Shown here piece by piece: positions 9,990 through 21,600 of a DNA stretch of 64,000 nt (the first letter of the stretch is position 1; every line of letters begins with the position of its first letter). The DNA is from Hepsetus odoe (taxonomy: Eukaryota > Chordata > Actinopteri > Characiformes > Hepsetidae). The notes under the pieces were generated by a model. That model did no database searches. It saw only the letters and a list, made by a program, of their open reading frames with translations, and was not told the DNA's origin. A program made the position numbers and the translations under genes. The DNA lies in NCBI GenBank assembly GCA_017165825.1, contig CM029380.1:24610594-24674593 (forward strand), written 5' to 3'.

Positions 9990-10280
9990 GCCTTTGAGGA
10001 ATGGAGGCATTGGCTTGAGGGGGCTCGACATCAGGTGCTGGTCTGGACCAACCATAAGAATCTGGCCTATATCAAGCAAGCCAAACTCCTCAACCCCTGT
10101 CAGTCAAGGTGGGCTCTGTTCTTTGCCCAATTTGATTTCATGCTGTCGTATTGCCCTGGGTCTAAGAACATCAAGCCTGATGCTCTCTCTCGCCAGTGGG
10201 ACTCTCCTATCTCCAAGGGTCCCCCTGAACCCATTGTTCCCCAGCAGAGAATTGTGGCTCCTATACGCTTGAAGCAGAAG
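9990..10280 (+). pseudogene. RNase H C-terminal remnant
   Basis: The frame encodes FEEWRHWLEGARHQVLVWTN, HKNLAYI and SRWALFFAQFDFMLSYCPGS plus KNIKPDALSR, the standard C-terminal part of gypsy RNase H. It directly follows the truncated reverse transcriptase, which marks an internal deletion of most of RT and early RNase H. Confidence 0.85.
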
Positions 10281-10897
10281 TGAGTAATGCCCTGGCCTCA
10301 GAGCCTGATCCTGGGGGTGGACCTCCTGGCAAGCTATATGTCCCGTCTGTTGTAAGGGCCAAAGTAATTGACTGGGGACATGCTTCGATTTTCACTGCTC
10401 ACCCAGGGGTAACTCGCACCCTAGAATTCCTCAGAAGGCGATTCTGGTGGCCAAGAATGGACCGAGAGGTTAGAGCTCATGTGGCAACCTGTAAGGTTTG
10501 TGCCAGTAATAAGGATCCCAGAGCCAGACCTGCAGGTCTCTTGCTTCCACTGCCAGTTCCCAAACGCCCATGGTCACATCTCTCTCTGGATTTTATCACA
10601 GGCCTTCCCCCTTCTCGTGGTAATACTGTAATCCTAGTTGTTGTGGATAGGTTTTCAAAAGCAGGCAGGTTCATAGCGCTGAGCAAACTCCCTTCAGCCA
10701 AAGAAACGGCAGAGTTGCTGCTCCACCATATAGTCTGCATCCATGGCTTACCAGTGGACATTGTTTCGGACTGGGGTCCTCAGTTCATTAGCCTTTTTTG
10801 GAAGGCCTTTTGTAATTCCTTATGGGCCACCGCTAGTCTCTTTTCCAGCTACCATCCCCAGTCTAATGGCCAGACCGAGAGGGTTAACCAGGACTGA
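10280..10897 (+). pseudogene. Integrase remnant, premature stop
   Basis: Contains the zinc-binding HHCC module (GHASIFTAHPG ... CKVCASN) and the DDE core: first Asp in LSLDFITGLP, second in VSDWGPQF, Glu in SNGQTERVNQ. A stop at 10895-10897, just after the Glu, cuts it off from the C-terminal part, which continues in another frame from about 10948. The motif around the second Asp reads SDWG, a change from the usual SDRG of this family. Confidence 0.85.
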
Positions 10898-10947
10898 GAC
10901 AGCTCATATGGGCTGAATACACACATAACACCCTCTGGCACTCATCA

Positions 10948-11583
10948 TTGAGTATGTGTCAATTCGGTTTTGCCCCACCTGTGTTCCCGCAACAGGAAAA
11001 GGAAGGGGTTCCCTCTGCAGCCCTTTTGGTGCGACGTTGCCACCGTTCCTGGCTGAAAGCACTTAGAGCCCTTCAGCGTGCTTCTGCGGCCCAAAAGCGG
11101 GCGGCTGACAGCAAACGATGCCATGGGCCGTCTTTCAGACCTGGGCAGATGGTGTGGCTTTCTGCCAAAGACCTGCCTCTCTGTGTTGAGTCTCAGAAGC
11201 TGGCCCCACGGTATGTGGGTCCTTTCAAGGTGCTCCGCAGAATCAACCCGGTTTCAAACCAATTGCTCCTGCCCAGGTCTATGCGCATCAACCTGACTTT
11301 TCATGTGTCCCGCCTGAAGCCTGTGCTTTGTAGCGCACAGGCCCCGGCCCCGGCACCCAGTTTTATTGATGGTGTCCCGGCGTATATGGTCCGCCTGTTT
11401 TTTTAGGGAACGTCGGGTTCGGGGCCGCTCCCAGTTTCTGGTCGTTTGGGAGGGTTATGGCCCTGAGGAGCGTTCGTGGGTCCCTGCTCGTCACATTCTG
11501 GACCCTGAGCTCATCAGGTCCTTTTGGCGGGACCAGGCTGCTGGTTTGGGAACGTCTGGTGCCGTTCCGAGGAGGGGGGGTCC
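10948..11583 (+). pseudogene. Integrase C-terminus and chromodomain remnant
   Basis: First frame (10948-11406): the GPY/F-type module FRPGQMVWLSAKDL ... APRYVGPFKVLRRI, and NLTFHVSRLKP. A second frame (11366-11602) carries a chromodomain: RGRSQFLVVWEGYGPEERSW with VPARHIL. Chromodomains direct integration to chromatin in chromoviruses. The frames are no longer joined. Confidence 0.8.
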
Positions 11584-12081
11584 TGTAAGAACCCTACCCT
11601 GACGGGGCGCTAGGGGGAGCCAAACCGCTGTTGGGAGACCTGCCAGTCAGGCACGGTGATCAACAGTGATTCGGTTCACCTGTGCTTTGGCTTATTTAAA
11701 GGGAGAGAAAACAATTCAGAGTTGCTGGGTTGTTGTTTGACTCAGACGGTAATTTGGTAAAGATCCTTGGGTTTTCTCTCGGGTCTCCCTGTCTCTCTCG
11801 CTTTGTGTTTGCGTCAGTTCAGCACCCTCGAGCCTCGGCTTGTTGTTGCTGCACCTTCCCTTCCGAGTTTCTCAAGTTTCTCATTTTTTTTTTGCTACAA
11901 CATTCAAGCTCAAACGCTCACCTGTTTTGAGCATTTTGTTTTCCACCTGTTTTGAGCATTTTGTTTTCTACCTGTTTTTGGGTTGATTGTGGTGTTTTTT
12001 GGGTACTGGCAGCTTCAGGCACTGCATTTGGGTCCAAACCCTGTGTGGCTCCCTGCGTTCAATAAAGGTCACACCATTACA
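11584..12081 (+). repeat. 3' LTR of the gypsy element
   Basis: 498 bp starting TGTAAGAACCC and ending ACCATTACA, followed by the target duplication AATAG at 12082-12086. AATAAA at 12060-12065 is a plausible polyadenylation signal. It lacks the SINE found in the 5' copy and has two rather than five copies of the 25-bp unit. Confidence 0.9.
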
Positions 12082-12370
12082 AATAGTCAGATTTTCTGCT
12101 TTTCTATCTGCTTTTCAACACATCGGTTCAGCTAATAACAAAACTAGATTAACAATAAAATGGAATCATACAGATGCTTGGAAAGCCAAACCTGCTCTGC
12201 CAGATCAATGTTTTGCTTTGCTTTTCTTAGGGATGTTACAGAGGAATTTTTGTAAGCTCCTTCCTGGTACATGGTGAATGATTCAAATAGTTATTTGTTT
12301 ATTGTATACAGAGATAAGCCCAAATCTTTCCCTTTCGAAGAGCATCCTGCACTCGTCAGACTCCTTTTCT

Positions 12371-12556
12371 TTTACATTTATATGGACAGCATTTAGCTAA
12401 TGCTCTTATCCGTGTCCTGATTACAGGGACGGTCCCTCTGGAGCAACTCAGGGTTCGGGGTTTTGCTCAGGAACCCAGTGTTGGTGCTGGAGGTGGGATT
12501 GGAACCTAAACCTCTTGGTCTGTAGGAGAGTACACTGCTACTGGACCGCCACCCCT
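12371..12556 (+). mobile_element. SINE-like element C, second copy
   Basis: Starts TTTACATTTATATGGACAGC, keeps the GCATTTAGCTAATGCTCTTATCC core, GGGACGGTCCCTCTGGAGCA, and ends in ACTGGACCGCCACCCC. It is more diverged than the 7335 copy. Confidence 0.75.
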
Positions 12557-13143
12557 TTTAGTGAACAAGACAAGAGACGATACAGATCTCTGATATTCAG
12601 AATAGCTAATGTGCTCATCTGGGCAATAATTTCTGCACATCAGTTTAAAAAATGCTGCGCTTGTGATGTGGGAATATTAGTTCTACTCAGAATGTTCTCT
12701 CGATACTTTATCAGCTCCTCTGACACTGAGTGGCACCTGAGTATTCTGTCAGGGTCGGTTGCCAGGTCTGATGTTGCAAAGCCAGCACTGCTCCAGGGCA
12801 ATGTATGTACACCACCGTCATCATGAGCTGGTCCATGCTGGCGAAACCATGGAGACAGCAAATTCACTAAATCAGCAGAACAGGAGAGCTTTATAGCCAT
12901 GTGAGCTGGAGTTATTGGAACAGCCTCATTGCCTCAGAAAAACTGTTTAAGGCATTCTGAGAATTCTTTCGATATTTCACTCTAGTTTTACTTTTACTCC
13001 CGTGTTTGTTGACATTTACATCAGCTCTTGTTGCAAATTAAACAAGTTAAACCTTTTTTTATATAATGTTTCAAAATCCAGGATGGAAATTATCAAAAAG
13101 GAATGAATAAAACATCGAAATCAATATTTTAATACTCACGTAA
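12557..13143. other. Non-coding, nothing recognised
   Basis: No gene or clear repeat. Short ORFs at 12515-12900 lack domains. Confidence 0.4.
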
Positions 13144-13255
13144 AGTGAAGGACAGTACTTTGCTCAAGGGTACATCAGGGGAACCTATTGTTGATGGTAT
13201 CAAACCCACAATTATTCAATCCAGGGCAACTCCCTAACCACTAGGCCACCGCTTT
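13144..13255 (-). mobile_element. tRNA-head SINE fragment
   Basis: On the minus strand it shows the order GGTGGCCTAGTGGTTAGGGAG ... box B-like GGGTTTGATACC ... GTACCCTTGAGCAAAG, the head half of the SINE families in this window. The tail is missing. Confidence 0.7.
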
Positions 13256-13730
13256 CCTTCTTTTAACGAAGGAAACACTTCCGTTATGAAAAATCAGTTT
13301 CAGAAGTGTTTTTGGTAGCGGTTAAGTGTAAAATGCGGTCGAGAAGTTATTTACATAAATATGCATTCATTTGCATCTTTTAAACATCTGAGATGATGTT
13401 GGAATTTCTGTGTGTATTTAACGGTGCAGAGAGAGAGGAAGAGTTTTACACACCACATCACTGAAATCTTCATTTTTGTGGATATAAAAAGCTGTACTTA
13501 TATTAAAATAATTTTTATCCTATTTTCAGTTTTTTGTGGAACAGAACTGCTGCTCTGAGTGACCAATCAGGAGCTTCAGAATGTGCAGAGGGCCCAATGA
13601 ACGGCCTCTTTCTGTTAGAATGAAGGGGCTGTGCAGGAATATTTCTGTTCATAGAGGCACAAACAAATGATTCCTTAAAGGAGCATCATGATCCTTGAGG
13701 TCCAGTTTAGTTTCCATAAACATGTTAATC
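13256..13730. other. Non-coding, nothing recognised
   Basis: AT-rich intergenic sequence. No splice-bounded ORF or known repeat seen. Confidence 0.4.
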
Positions 13731-13977
13731 AGTCAGTCAGTCATTTTCTGCCGTTTGTCCCAAGCGGGGTCGCGGGGGGGGTGCTGGAGTCCATCCCAGC
13801 TCACACAGGGCGAGGGCGGGGGACACACCCTGGACAGGTCGCCAGCCCATCGCAGGGGGGAGCGAGACAGGGACACTTGCTAAAGGGTACTTCAGGGCAA
13901 CCTATTGGGAAGGGGTTCGAACCCCTGATCCTCCGATCATGCGGCCAATGCCCCAACCACTAGGCCACCGCTGCCCC
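13731..13977 (-). mobile_element. Composite SINE A, full-length minus copy
   Basis: Minus-strand order: GGGGCAGCGGTGGCCTAGTG head, GGGGTTCGAACCCC box B, GACCTGTCCAGGGTGTGTCCC body, GGACAAACGGCAGAAAATGAC tail with (ACTG)n. It has the same architecture as 9250-9493. Confidence 0.88.
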
Positions 13978-14560
13978 TAAACAGGTAAATATACATATAA
14001 AATAATACTGAAAAGTTGGCAGATCTGACCTCCCTAATTAAAGTTACTGAAGGTGCACCCGTGAGGGGACAGGCCCGTGACAATTTGACACCTTTCATTC
14101 TGAGAGTTGTGTAGGATGTGCTCATCGGTGCAATGAAAACAGATTTGGATCTTCTATAAAATCCATGAAAATGGCCCAAAATGAAATGCTTCTTATTCTT
14201 CTTCTACAATTTCTTGATGGACATGAAAGCAACATTTTCCCTCCATTTACATTAAAGATGTACGTGAATTATTCAGCTTAAATTAAAGTTGAGTCAAACT
14301 TAATCAAACTTTGAATCAAACTGATATTTTTTATCCTCTCCTGTTAAACTGCCAGTTTGGAGATGCAAGGTTTTGTGCTGAAATGAAGAAGGAAAGCGGC
14401 TTCTCTTGGTCTTTTGTTACAGTCTGCATTTGTTGATGCAATTACATAAATGTAGGACTGTTTGCATGTTCAACACTACCAGCATGAAGACCTGCAAAGG
14501 ACAAACTGAACCTGATTAAAGGACTGGTCAGAATTTCCACTGCAGATGTTCATCGCAAGA
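13978..14560. other. Non-coding, nothing recognised
   Basis: No gene. Ends at a CA/TA microsatellite. Confidence 0.4.
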
Positions 14561-14561
14561 T

Positions 14562-14565
14562 AGAT

Positions 14566-14600
<35 letters not shown>

Positions 14601-14630
14601 GATATATATATATTTATATTTAAATATATA
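14562..14630. repeat. (CA)n-(TA)n compound microsatellite
   Basis: About 28 bp of CA repeats followed by TA and TATT runs to about 14630. Confidence 0.9.
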
Positions 14631-14807
14631 ATCAAACAATGTAGTTTAATACCATTTAAGAAAGAAGCAGAAAAGCAAAAGAAAAGTTTTTCATGTAAAA
14701 TAAGAACATTTACAATATTTACCAAAATAGTCACAAAAATGTCAAATTATAAGGTTCATTATTGGACATTAGCAGTAGCTTTTTTTTTTTTTATTATGAT
14801 TCGCTTT

Positions 14808-15012
14808 TTGTCAAGTTAAGTCAACTTTATTTATAAAGCTCTTTTTACAACTCTTGTTGTCATAAAGCAGCTTTACAGAATCCGGTCCGAGCCCCAGTTG
14901 GGTAAACCGAGGGTGACAGAGACAGAACTCCCCAAAACATGAGGCAGAAACCTTGGGAGGAACCGAGACCCAAAAGGGGAACCCCTCCTCCTTTGGTTGA
15001 TACCAGAAATAC
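14808..15012 (+). repeat. Dispersed teleost repeat (TTTATTTATAAAGC type)
   Basis: Begins GTCAAGTTAAGTCAACTTTATTTATAAAG, then GTCATAAAGCAGCTTTACAGAAT, AACCTTGGGAGGAACCGAGA, and ends TTGATACCAGAAATA. This is a very common teleost interspersed repeat whose class I do not assign. A shorter copy of the middle part lies at 49098-49186. Confidence 0.7.
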
Positions 15013-15159
15013 AGAGGAAAGAAAGAAAGAGAAAAACCCAGTATAGTGATGACTTCCAGTAAACATGTGTTCCAGTAAAAGTAAAAGAGTCCAATGGTGA
15101 CAGTTATTGTACACAACATTGCTGACCTGCCTATAATAGACTTTAATTTTTAACAATTT

Positions 15160-15263
<104 letters not shown>

Positions 15264-15326
15264 ATCACTTTCTCCAAACTTTCACAATCATGTAAACAGT
15301 TTTGCAGAATGAGCACCTGATCTTAC

Positions 15327-15387
15327 CTGCTGTACTTTGTCCTTGGACCGCTGAGATACATCCCAGAAAAAGAAGAAACAGCAGCAT
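15327..15387 (-). CDS. Candidate signal-peptide exon of a secreted or receptor gene
   Basis: The minus-strand ATG at 15387 opens MLLFLLFLGCISAVQGQSTA, a classic cleavable signal peptide (hydrophobic core, small residues before QG). It is followed at once by a strong donor (CAG|GTAAGATC) with the exon ending at 15327. A longer in-frame start exists at 15447, but the internal Met fits a signal peptide better. This is the usual first exon of immunoglobulin-type and other secreted proteins. No matching downstream exon was recognised between 12 kb and 15.3 kb, where repeats dominate, so it may be an orphan or decayed exon. Confidence 0.3.
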
Positions 15388-15489
15388 CTTGCTCCGTGTT
15401 GTCAGAGCTCCAGGTGCAGCAGATCTGCTCCAGCTGAGGGTGAACATCCAAGCTGCTGTTCAGGAGGAGAATCTCCACCTGTGAGTCTC

Positions 15490-16247
15490 ACCTGCTGCCA
15501 TGGGTTTGAACTGACGACAGAGAAGATTGACAGCAAACTCCACCCCTTGGTATCAGAGGCAGAACTGGTTCTTATGGAATTGCCAGCTTAAGCACCTGAA
15601 CCTTGTGATTCCTGTAAGTCTCCGCTACAGAAAACAATTTAAAGCATGAAGGCGAGCACGATGACCTCCTTAAGCAGGGTTTCACAAGACCAGCTTCATG
15701 CCTGAGTGTTGCTTAATATATTTATTGGATATTCTACATATTTAATAAAGACATTATCATGACATTTATAGACATTCATATTTGCATATTTTACAAAAAC
15801 CACAAGTCCAGTTTGGGATGATTTTGCATGATTTTACTCATCAGATTAGATGGCTATTTTTATAGAATTTTATTAGAAGGCTCTTCTTTATTGTTTATTC
15901 ATTATTTATGTCATTACAATGATCAATGTTGAGTGTAAAGATGATTAGAAGTGATTGATCAGGAGCTCCTTCAGAACGCGCTCAGGAATTAAGGTGGGAG
16001 GTCTGATGGGTGCTGGTGTTGAGCAGTTCTGGTTGTGATTCGAAGCTCAAACTTTATTAAGGGAGGTCATGAGCGGATGTCATCTGACCACACTGGCATT
16101 TTGTTGAGCTTGATGTTTTCTTAAATTAAAAGTTAAGAGGTGACTGATGTGGATTTTCCAGGAATCTGAAACATTGTAGCCAAAATCATCATTTCTCTAT
16201 GAATTAAAAAAGTAAGATTCATAAGTTTGATTGTCATTTTCTCAGTA
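15490..16247. other. Non-coding, nothing recognised
   Basis: AT-rich intergenic sequence without a supported gene or repeat. Confidence 0.4.
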
Positions 16248-16261
16248 GATGAGCTTACTGT

Positions 16262-16394
16262 TCCCTGCGATGGGCTGGCGACCTGTCCAGGGTGCGTCCC
16301 CCGTCCTTCGCCCTGTGTGCGCTGGGTTGGACTCCAGCACTCCCCCGCGACCCTGTTTGGGACAAGCGGCAGAAAATGGGTGGATGGATGGATG
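16262..16394 (+). mobile_element. Composite SINE A, 5'-truncated copy
   Basis: Only the body and tail are present: GGCGACCTGTCCAGGGTGCG, CCCCGCGACCCTGTTTGGGA, CAAGCGGCAGAAAATGG then (GGAT)n. It is flanked by a 14-bp target duplication GATGAGCTTACTGT (16248-16261) and GATGAGCTTATTGT (16395-16408), one mismatch. That is the signature of target-primed insertion with 5' truncation. Confidence 0.88.
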
Positions 16395-16408
16395 GATGAG
16401 CTTATTGT

Positions 16409-17560
16409 GTTAATCCTCCATTTGCCACACACACACGAAAAACTGAAATAACTGACGTTTATTTACTGACATTCAGTAATGTAAAAGTGAGACCGTGGCA
16501 TTAATAAAGATTATTATTAAGTGCATTATTACAGTCTGTCGACAGAAAAGTGACTATGGCAATATATTTGAACAGATTTGAATATAACTCAAATCAAGTG
16601 CATTGTGCATTTATGTGAACAGAGGTCCATGTCAGTAACAGCGGTGAAAATATAAAATTATAACAGTATTAACAGCATGATATTGGTCCTAAAACGTTCC
16701 TAAAGCGCATTACTGTGAAAATGAGCAAAGTATTTGCTGCATGATCCGGAGACAATATGTTGTCTCTGTTTACTTATTATTATATTATTATAATTATATG
16801 CATAAGTTCATATTTCATATTATTATAAAATAAATGTGGCACTATAATATTTAAATACATTTAAATATATTTATTATTATCATTATATTATTATCAAAAA
16901 CATATTTATTAAATCATTACATTCATAGAGTAATAGCAATAGATAAATTAATAATAATAAAAAATATATAATTATTACACCACAGTACAAAGATGATCCA
17001 AAAACAATTTACAAATTTAAAGTCTGTTAATTACATTAAGGATATGAATTCAAGCATTACATAAATCAGTAAGATATATCTTCGTCTAAACACTGTTTAC
17101 CTGTTCTCCCAAAATATACAGCAGCACTCCAAAATACACTGTACCTTGTTTTTTTGGGGGAGGGATATACCAGCTTGTGGACGGGACTTTTATTTTGAAA
17201 GTCAGTGTATGCTAACATGTTAGCGCCCTGGCTGTTGTGTGGAGACATCCAGCAGATATTTTGTGATAAAAGGGGTGAAGTTATTTCATTCTTTTCTGCT
17301 GAAATGAAAGATAAACGCACAGATGAATTATGTGGAGGTATTTCCGTGCCTGTAGTGTTTTAAGGAGTGGGTTTAAAGTGCTTGTGCTCAGAGGCAAACA
17401 CGCTGCTAGGCGGCTAATGCTAGTCAGGGTTTTTAAAGTGAGTTTAAAGGATGAAAATGTAAAGGTTTTAACCAAACCTATTCTCGAAACATTGTCTCCA
17501 TGTGGAGAATTCACATTTTTATACGCTGAGGATCAGCTAAAGGCCGCAGCCTGCTTTTTC
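16409..17560. other. AT-rich non-coding sequence
   Basis: Contains ATTATTATA-type tracts at 16770-16970. The open frames at 17066-17638 have no domain or splice support. Confidence 0.4.
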
Positions 17561-17566
17561 AACCAG

Positions 17567-17813
17567 GATTTTATGTATTTTTTAGGGTTCCTCGATTTGG
17601 GCAAAAACAGTAATCCAGATTATTTTGGTCATCATTAAAATGAGATTATTTAACACTCACTCAAGTAGTGCACCTAGTGAACAGTTCATTTTGGGCTATT
17701 TAACAGCATTGTGAGGCTATGTAAAAAATGAACTGTTCACTTTTAATGATGACCAAAATAATCTGGATTACTGTTTTTGCCCAAATCGAGGAACCCTAAA
17801 AATACATAAAATC
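17567..17813. repeat. Long near-perfect inverted repeat (fold-back)
   Basis: The left arm 17567-17640 (74 bp) and right arm 17741-17813 (73 bp) are reverse complements, apart from one extra T in a T-run. Inside, a second inverted pair GTGAACAGTTCATTTT (17677-17692) and AAAATGAACTGTTCAC (17725-17740) abuts the right arm, leaving an asymmetric 36-base bulge on the left and a 32-base apical loop. The near-identity suggests a young event or gene conversion between the arms. Confidence 0.9.
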
Positions 17814-18593
17814 ATTTGATTTTTTCAACATTTGATTTAAACAGCTCTTGTATATGATTTATGAACAATATTTACATTTTAAATATTTTTTTTAATAAAG
17901 CAGGTGACTTTTCCCACCTGAGCTGAAGATCCTCTCAGTGATGAACTGATATTTCTTGAGAGGTAGATCTTCTTTGTCACCTTCTCAGCATCAGGGTTTC
18001 TTCACTTATCATTTTATTTATTTTTTTGCACAGTTTTATTTTGAATCTAAATTACAGTATTGCGTAGAGCGGCTCTAATTGATTGATTGATGACATATGA
18101 ATCACATCGTTATCAACATCAAAACAGCTTGAAAAACTGATACTAAACGGATGTTTGGGTTAGATTTTAAATAGATTTTTTAAAATGTCTAGAACCAATA
18201 TATATATATGTGCTGTGGAATTGCATCATATTGAGGCGTATTGCCCTTCCTTTCATTTATTGTTATTTTTTGGTGTTATTTATTGTTATTAAGAAATAAC
18301 TATTATATTTTCACATCCCAGTAGCTGTAGTTGTTATTTTTGCATTTCATTTGAGTCACAGATATTAAAACTATCTGTCTGTGAATCTCACATTGGTACT
18401 TCCCACAAATCTTTTATAGAAATGCTTTGTTGTCTGGCTGTGTGTAAAGTGCAGATAAAGCAGAAAGAGGGTATTTACAGATACACACACGCACATGCAG
18501 TGTTTAGTAGTAAACACAACAAATAGAAAACATAAAGATGCATGTTTTAACAGATTATTGTTCTAAAAAGTGAGTATTTTCTGTTCCCCTCAG
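17814..18593. other. Sequence upstream of TTC14 coding start
   Basis: AT-rich. A good splice acceptor (polypyrimidine then CAG at 18591-18593) precedes the TTC14 start codon exon, so an untranslated first exon and the promoter should lie upstream of 18.59 kb. I could not place that exon. Confidence 0.4.
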
Positions 18594-18636
18594 GTTGGTT
18601 TGTCCATAACAGCACAACAGGAACCAGTTACTGACC

Positions 18637-21600
18637 ATGGATAGAGATTTACTGAGGCAGTCCGTGTCTTATCATGGACAAAGTCTGTTTTCTCTTTTAA
18701 AATGTGAGCAAAGTGAAAACCCAGACTTCAGGCATGTTGCAGTGGATCTCAGCAAATCAGTGAACCAAAGGTAGGAGATGACTGGAAAAGTGATGCGCCT
18801 CTGTCAGAGCTGCAGAACAAAACAGCCTAATTGATGAGGCCGTATATATCTTAATTAACACTAATTAATTTGCATCATTGAATGCATCACTTAAGTATTA
18901 CATTAAAGTGCTACATTTTAAAAAGGAACAAACATGTTCTTACACGCCTGATGTTTTCTGAATCAAAGCAATAAAGCTAAAAGGAAATATCTGGGTATCT
19001 CTTAAGCTGTTTTGATCTCTACTGTTTCTTGTGCAGTGAAAAAGACGACGACAGTCCTGTTGTGGAGCAGTTTATCGCTAGAAAGGCTGACCTACTCTTT
19101 GCACCTTCATGGAAGTCCACAACACCAGTGGAGGATGCGTGGCAAGAAGACTTACAAGGTTTCCTACGCATAGTTCACAAATTTCCCCAAAGTACAGTTT
19201 ATCAGCCCCTTTTTACCCCTTCATCAGTGACTGGTTCCAGACCCGGGTATTACTGGGGCGGAGGAATGTTCTAATGATGCCGGTACCGGTGTATCGGGCT
19301 GCTTCAGTCCCCTAAAAAATCCACTTTGTGCTGACAAATTGACCCCAGAAGAGGTCTAGAGGTGCACACATTGCGCATGGGAGCTCTGAGGAAGGGGTTT
19401 CTGATAAAGTGGCCAGTGATTGTGTCATTTATGTTGCAGAGCTGTACGCCATCATGCCACCACTGGAGCAGTTTATGGAGGTCTCTTATGAAGAGAGGCG
19501 AGAGCTTTTCTACAGAGACGTGGAACGGGGAGACGTAGTTATAGGAAGGATCACGTCCATCCGAGACTTTGGGTTCTTTGTTAATCTGCTCTGCACTGCT
19601 GGCGAACTTGAGAGGGACGTCGAAGATCTGGAGATCACGGTAGAGACGAAGCTGCACAATATATTGTCTGTTTATTGTTACCATTCAGAAGGCTGAATTA
19701 TGAGCCCTTGGATCAATAAGTGTTTTTGTTCATAAATTCCCACAAAATTATGGTCACATGACTTTACAGTTTTTAAGGGTGTAATGCGATGTTTTTGATT
19801 TCTTTCTCAGGGTCTGTGTCCCGTACGAGATGTACCATCAAATGGAAACCATGATGATCCTTTGTCCTATTTCCAAATGGGGGATTTGATTAGAGGTATA
19901 ACTGATTTTAAATTTGACCAATGGATTTACTGAGCAGGGATTAGGCCTGACCAGCAATACAGAGGACAAACTTAAACAACTCCCAAAGTCCGTCTCTGGT
20001 TGATACTGGACAGCAAAAGAGGCCCTCGATAAACGCTTTACAGTGGGACCAATTGTCAGGCTTAAAAATAAAGTTCCTCATCGGTGCTTTAGTAAAGGGA
20101 TTCATTAATTAAAGAATCCACAGAATAACAAAGAGAGATACCAATAAATTAGAAAACCTCACACTGAATATTGCTGCATATTGCTAAAATACATTACGGA
20201 ATATTCCTAAAAGAACCCTTTTGCCTTTAAATGGTTCCTCACCTTGATGGAGGAACTGATATAATTCACATTAAAATTAGTGAATGACCCCAAAAAGAGC
20301 ACTTAAAATAAACCTGAACATTTGAAATGGCTTTGAAAGGATCATGCACATTACGCGCCCTCTTATTTAGACATGATCTTATTTTGCACGTTTCAAAGAA
20401 TCTGCTGGAATATTTTTCGTGCAGGCCTGTTAATAACTGTTTTGTTCCCCCATAGCTGGTGTGAAGGACATAGACCGATACCACGAGAAGCTGACGATCT
20501 CTCTTTATTCCTCCTCACTGGCTCCACACCTGGACCGGATCAAGCTGGGCGTAATTAGCAAAGAGGATCTACCACTTCACTACATGTAAGACGCGTTCTT
20601 CATGTACAAGATCCATCTCTCGGATCAGTTTTGCCATTTTGCTTTCTTTTAAAAGGACACCAAATGGAAAAGGAGAGTTTGTTAAAGTTTTGCGTCTTTG
20701 TTTTTTATCGGCTTTAGTCGTGGAGAGAAGGTGGCAAATGACAGCAGTGTAGCGTACGAGAGGCTCCTCAACAGCTCGCTGGGCTTCTCCAACCCCGCCA
20801 ATGTGGACGTTCTGCTCGGAAAGCTGGGAATCAATGATACCCAGTCCTCTTCACTGATGAGAGGGTTACAGAGGTACAGTCCCAGCCACGCTCTTCTGTC
20901 TGGGGTGTGTGATTGTAATGGATTTCAAAACATGTTCAATAAACTTTTTATTTTTAAACATTTTAAATACTTGAACATCTGGGACAGCGCTGGCCTGCTG
21001 GTTAGAGACTGGGCTCCAGGATCAGAAGGTTGTGGTTTTGAATCCCACAACAGTAGGTTGACCTGAGGTACCCTAGAGCAAGGTACCATACCCATCGCTG
21101 CTCCCAGGTGCTGGATATGGCTGCCCCCTGCTGTACAGTGTCTTCTTCTTGATTCAGCTGCTCCCATTAGGGGTCTCCACAGCGGATGATTCTTCCGGTC
21201 CTCTGCATTTTCTCCTTCAGACCGTTCACCTGCATGTCTTCCTCACCACAACCATAACCCCCCTCTTTGTCCTTCCTCTTCTCTTTCCTGGCAGCTCCAT
21301 CCTCAACATCCTTCTCCTGATATACTCCTCGTCTCTCCTCTGGACACGTCCAAACCAGTCTTGCTTCTCCAACATTGTCTCCAAAAGGTCTAACCTGACC
21401 TGTCCGTCTAATGTACTTATTTCTGATCTTGTCCATCCCCGTCACACCTAAAGAAAATCTCAGCATCTTTACCCCCGCTGGTGCGCGTGGGTTAAACGCA
21501 GAGATTGAATTTGGTTTGGAGTTCACCGTGTGCAGGTGGTCACTTTCACTTTCACTTAACCTCTATAGTGTTGAAGCAGAGTGGGCAATCCTGCTGCCCT

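Larger units (their letters stand above)
7083..12081 (+). mobile_element. Ty3/gypsy chromovirus LTR retrotransposon, defective
   Basis: The element is bounded by LTRs beginning TGTAAGA and ending CCATTACA (7083-7921 and 11584-12081). It is flanked by a perfect 5-bp target duplication AATAG (7078-7082 and 12082-12086). The internal order is gag, protease, reverse transcriptase, RNase H, integrase, chromodomain, which defines a chromovirus. It is dead: gag is frameshifted and has an in-frame stop in its zinc knuckle, a SINE splits the protease, almost the whole reverse-transcriptase palm is deleted, and the integrase ends early. No clear tRNA primer-binding site follows the 5' LTR. The LTRs differ at several positions and by repeat copy number, so the insertion is not recent. 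Confidence 0.93.

Noticed and set aside
17330..17638. 102-codon ORF upstream of TTC14
   Set aside because: No recognisable family, no splice support, and its end lies in the arm of the inverted repeat.
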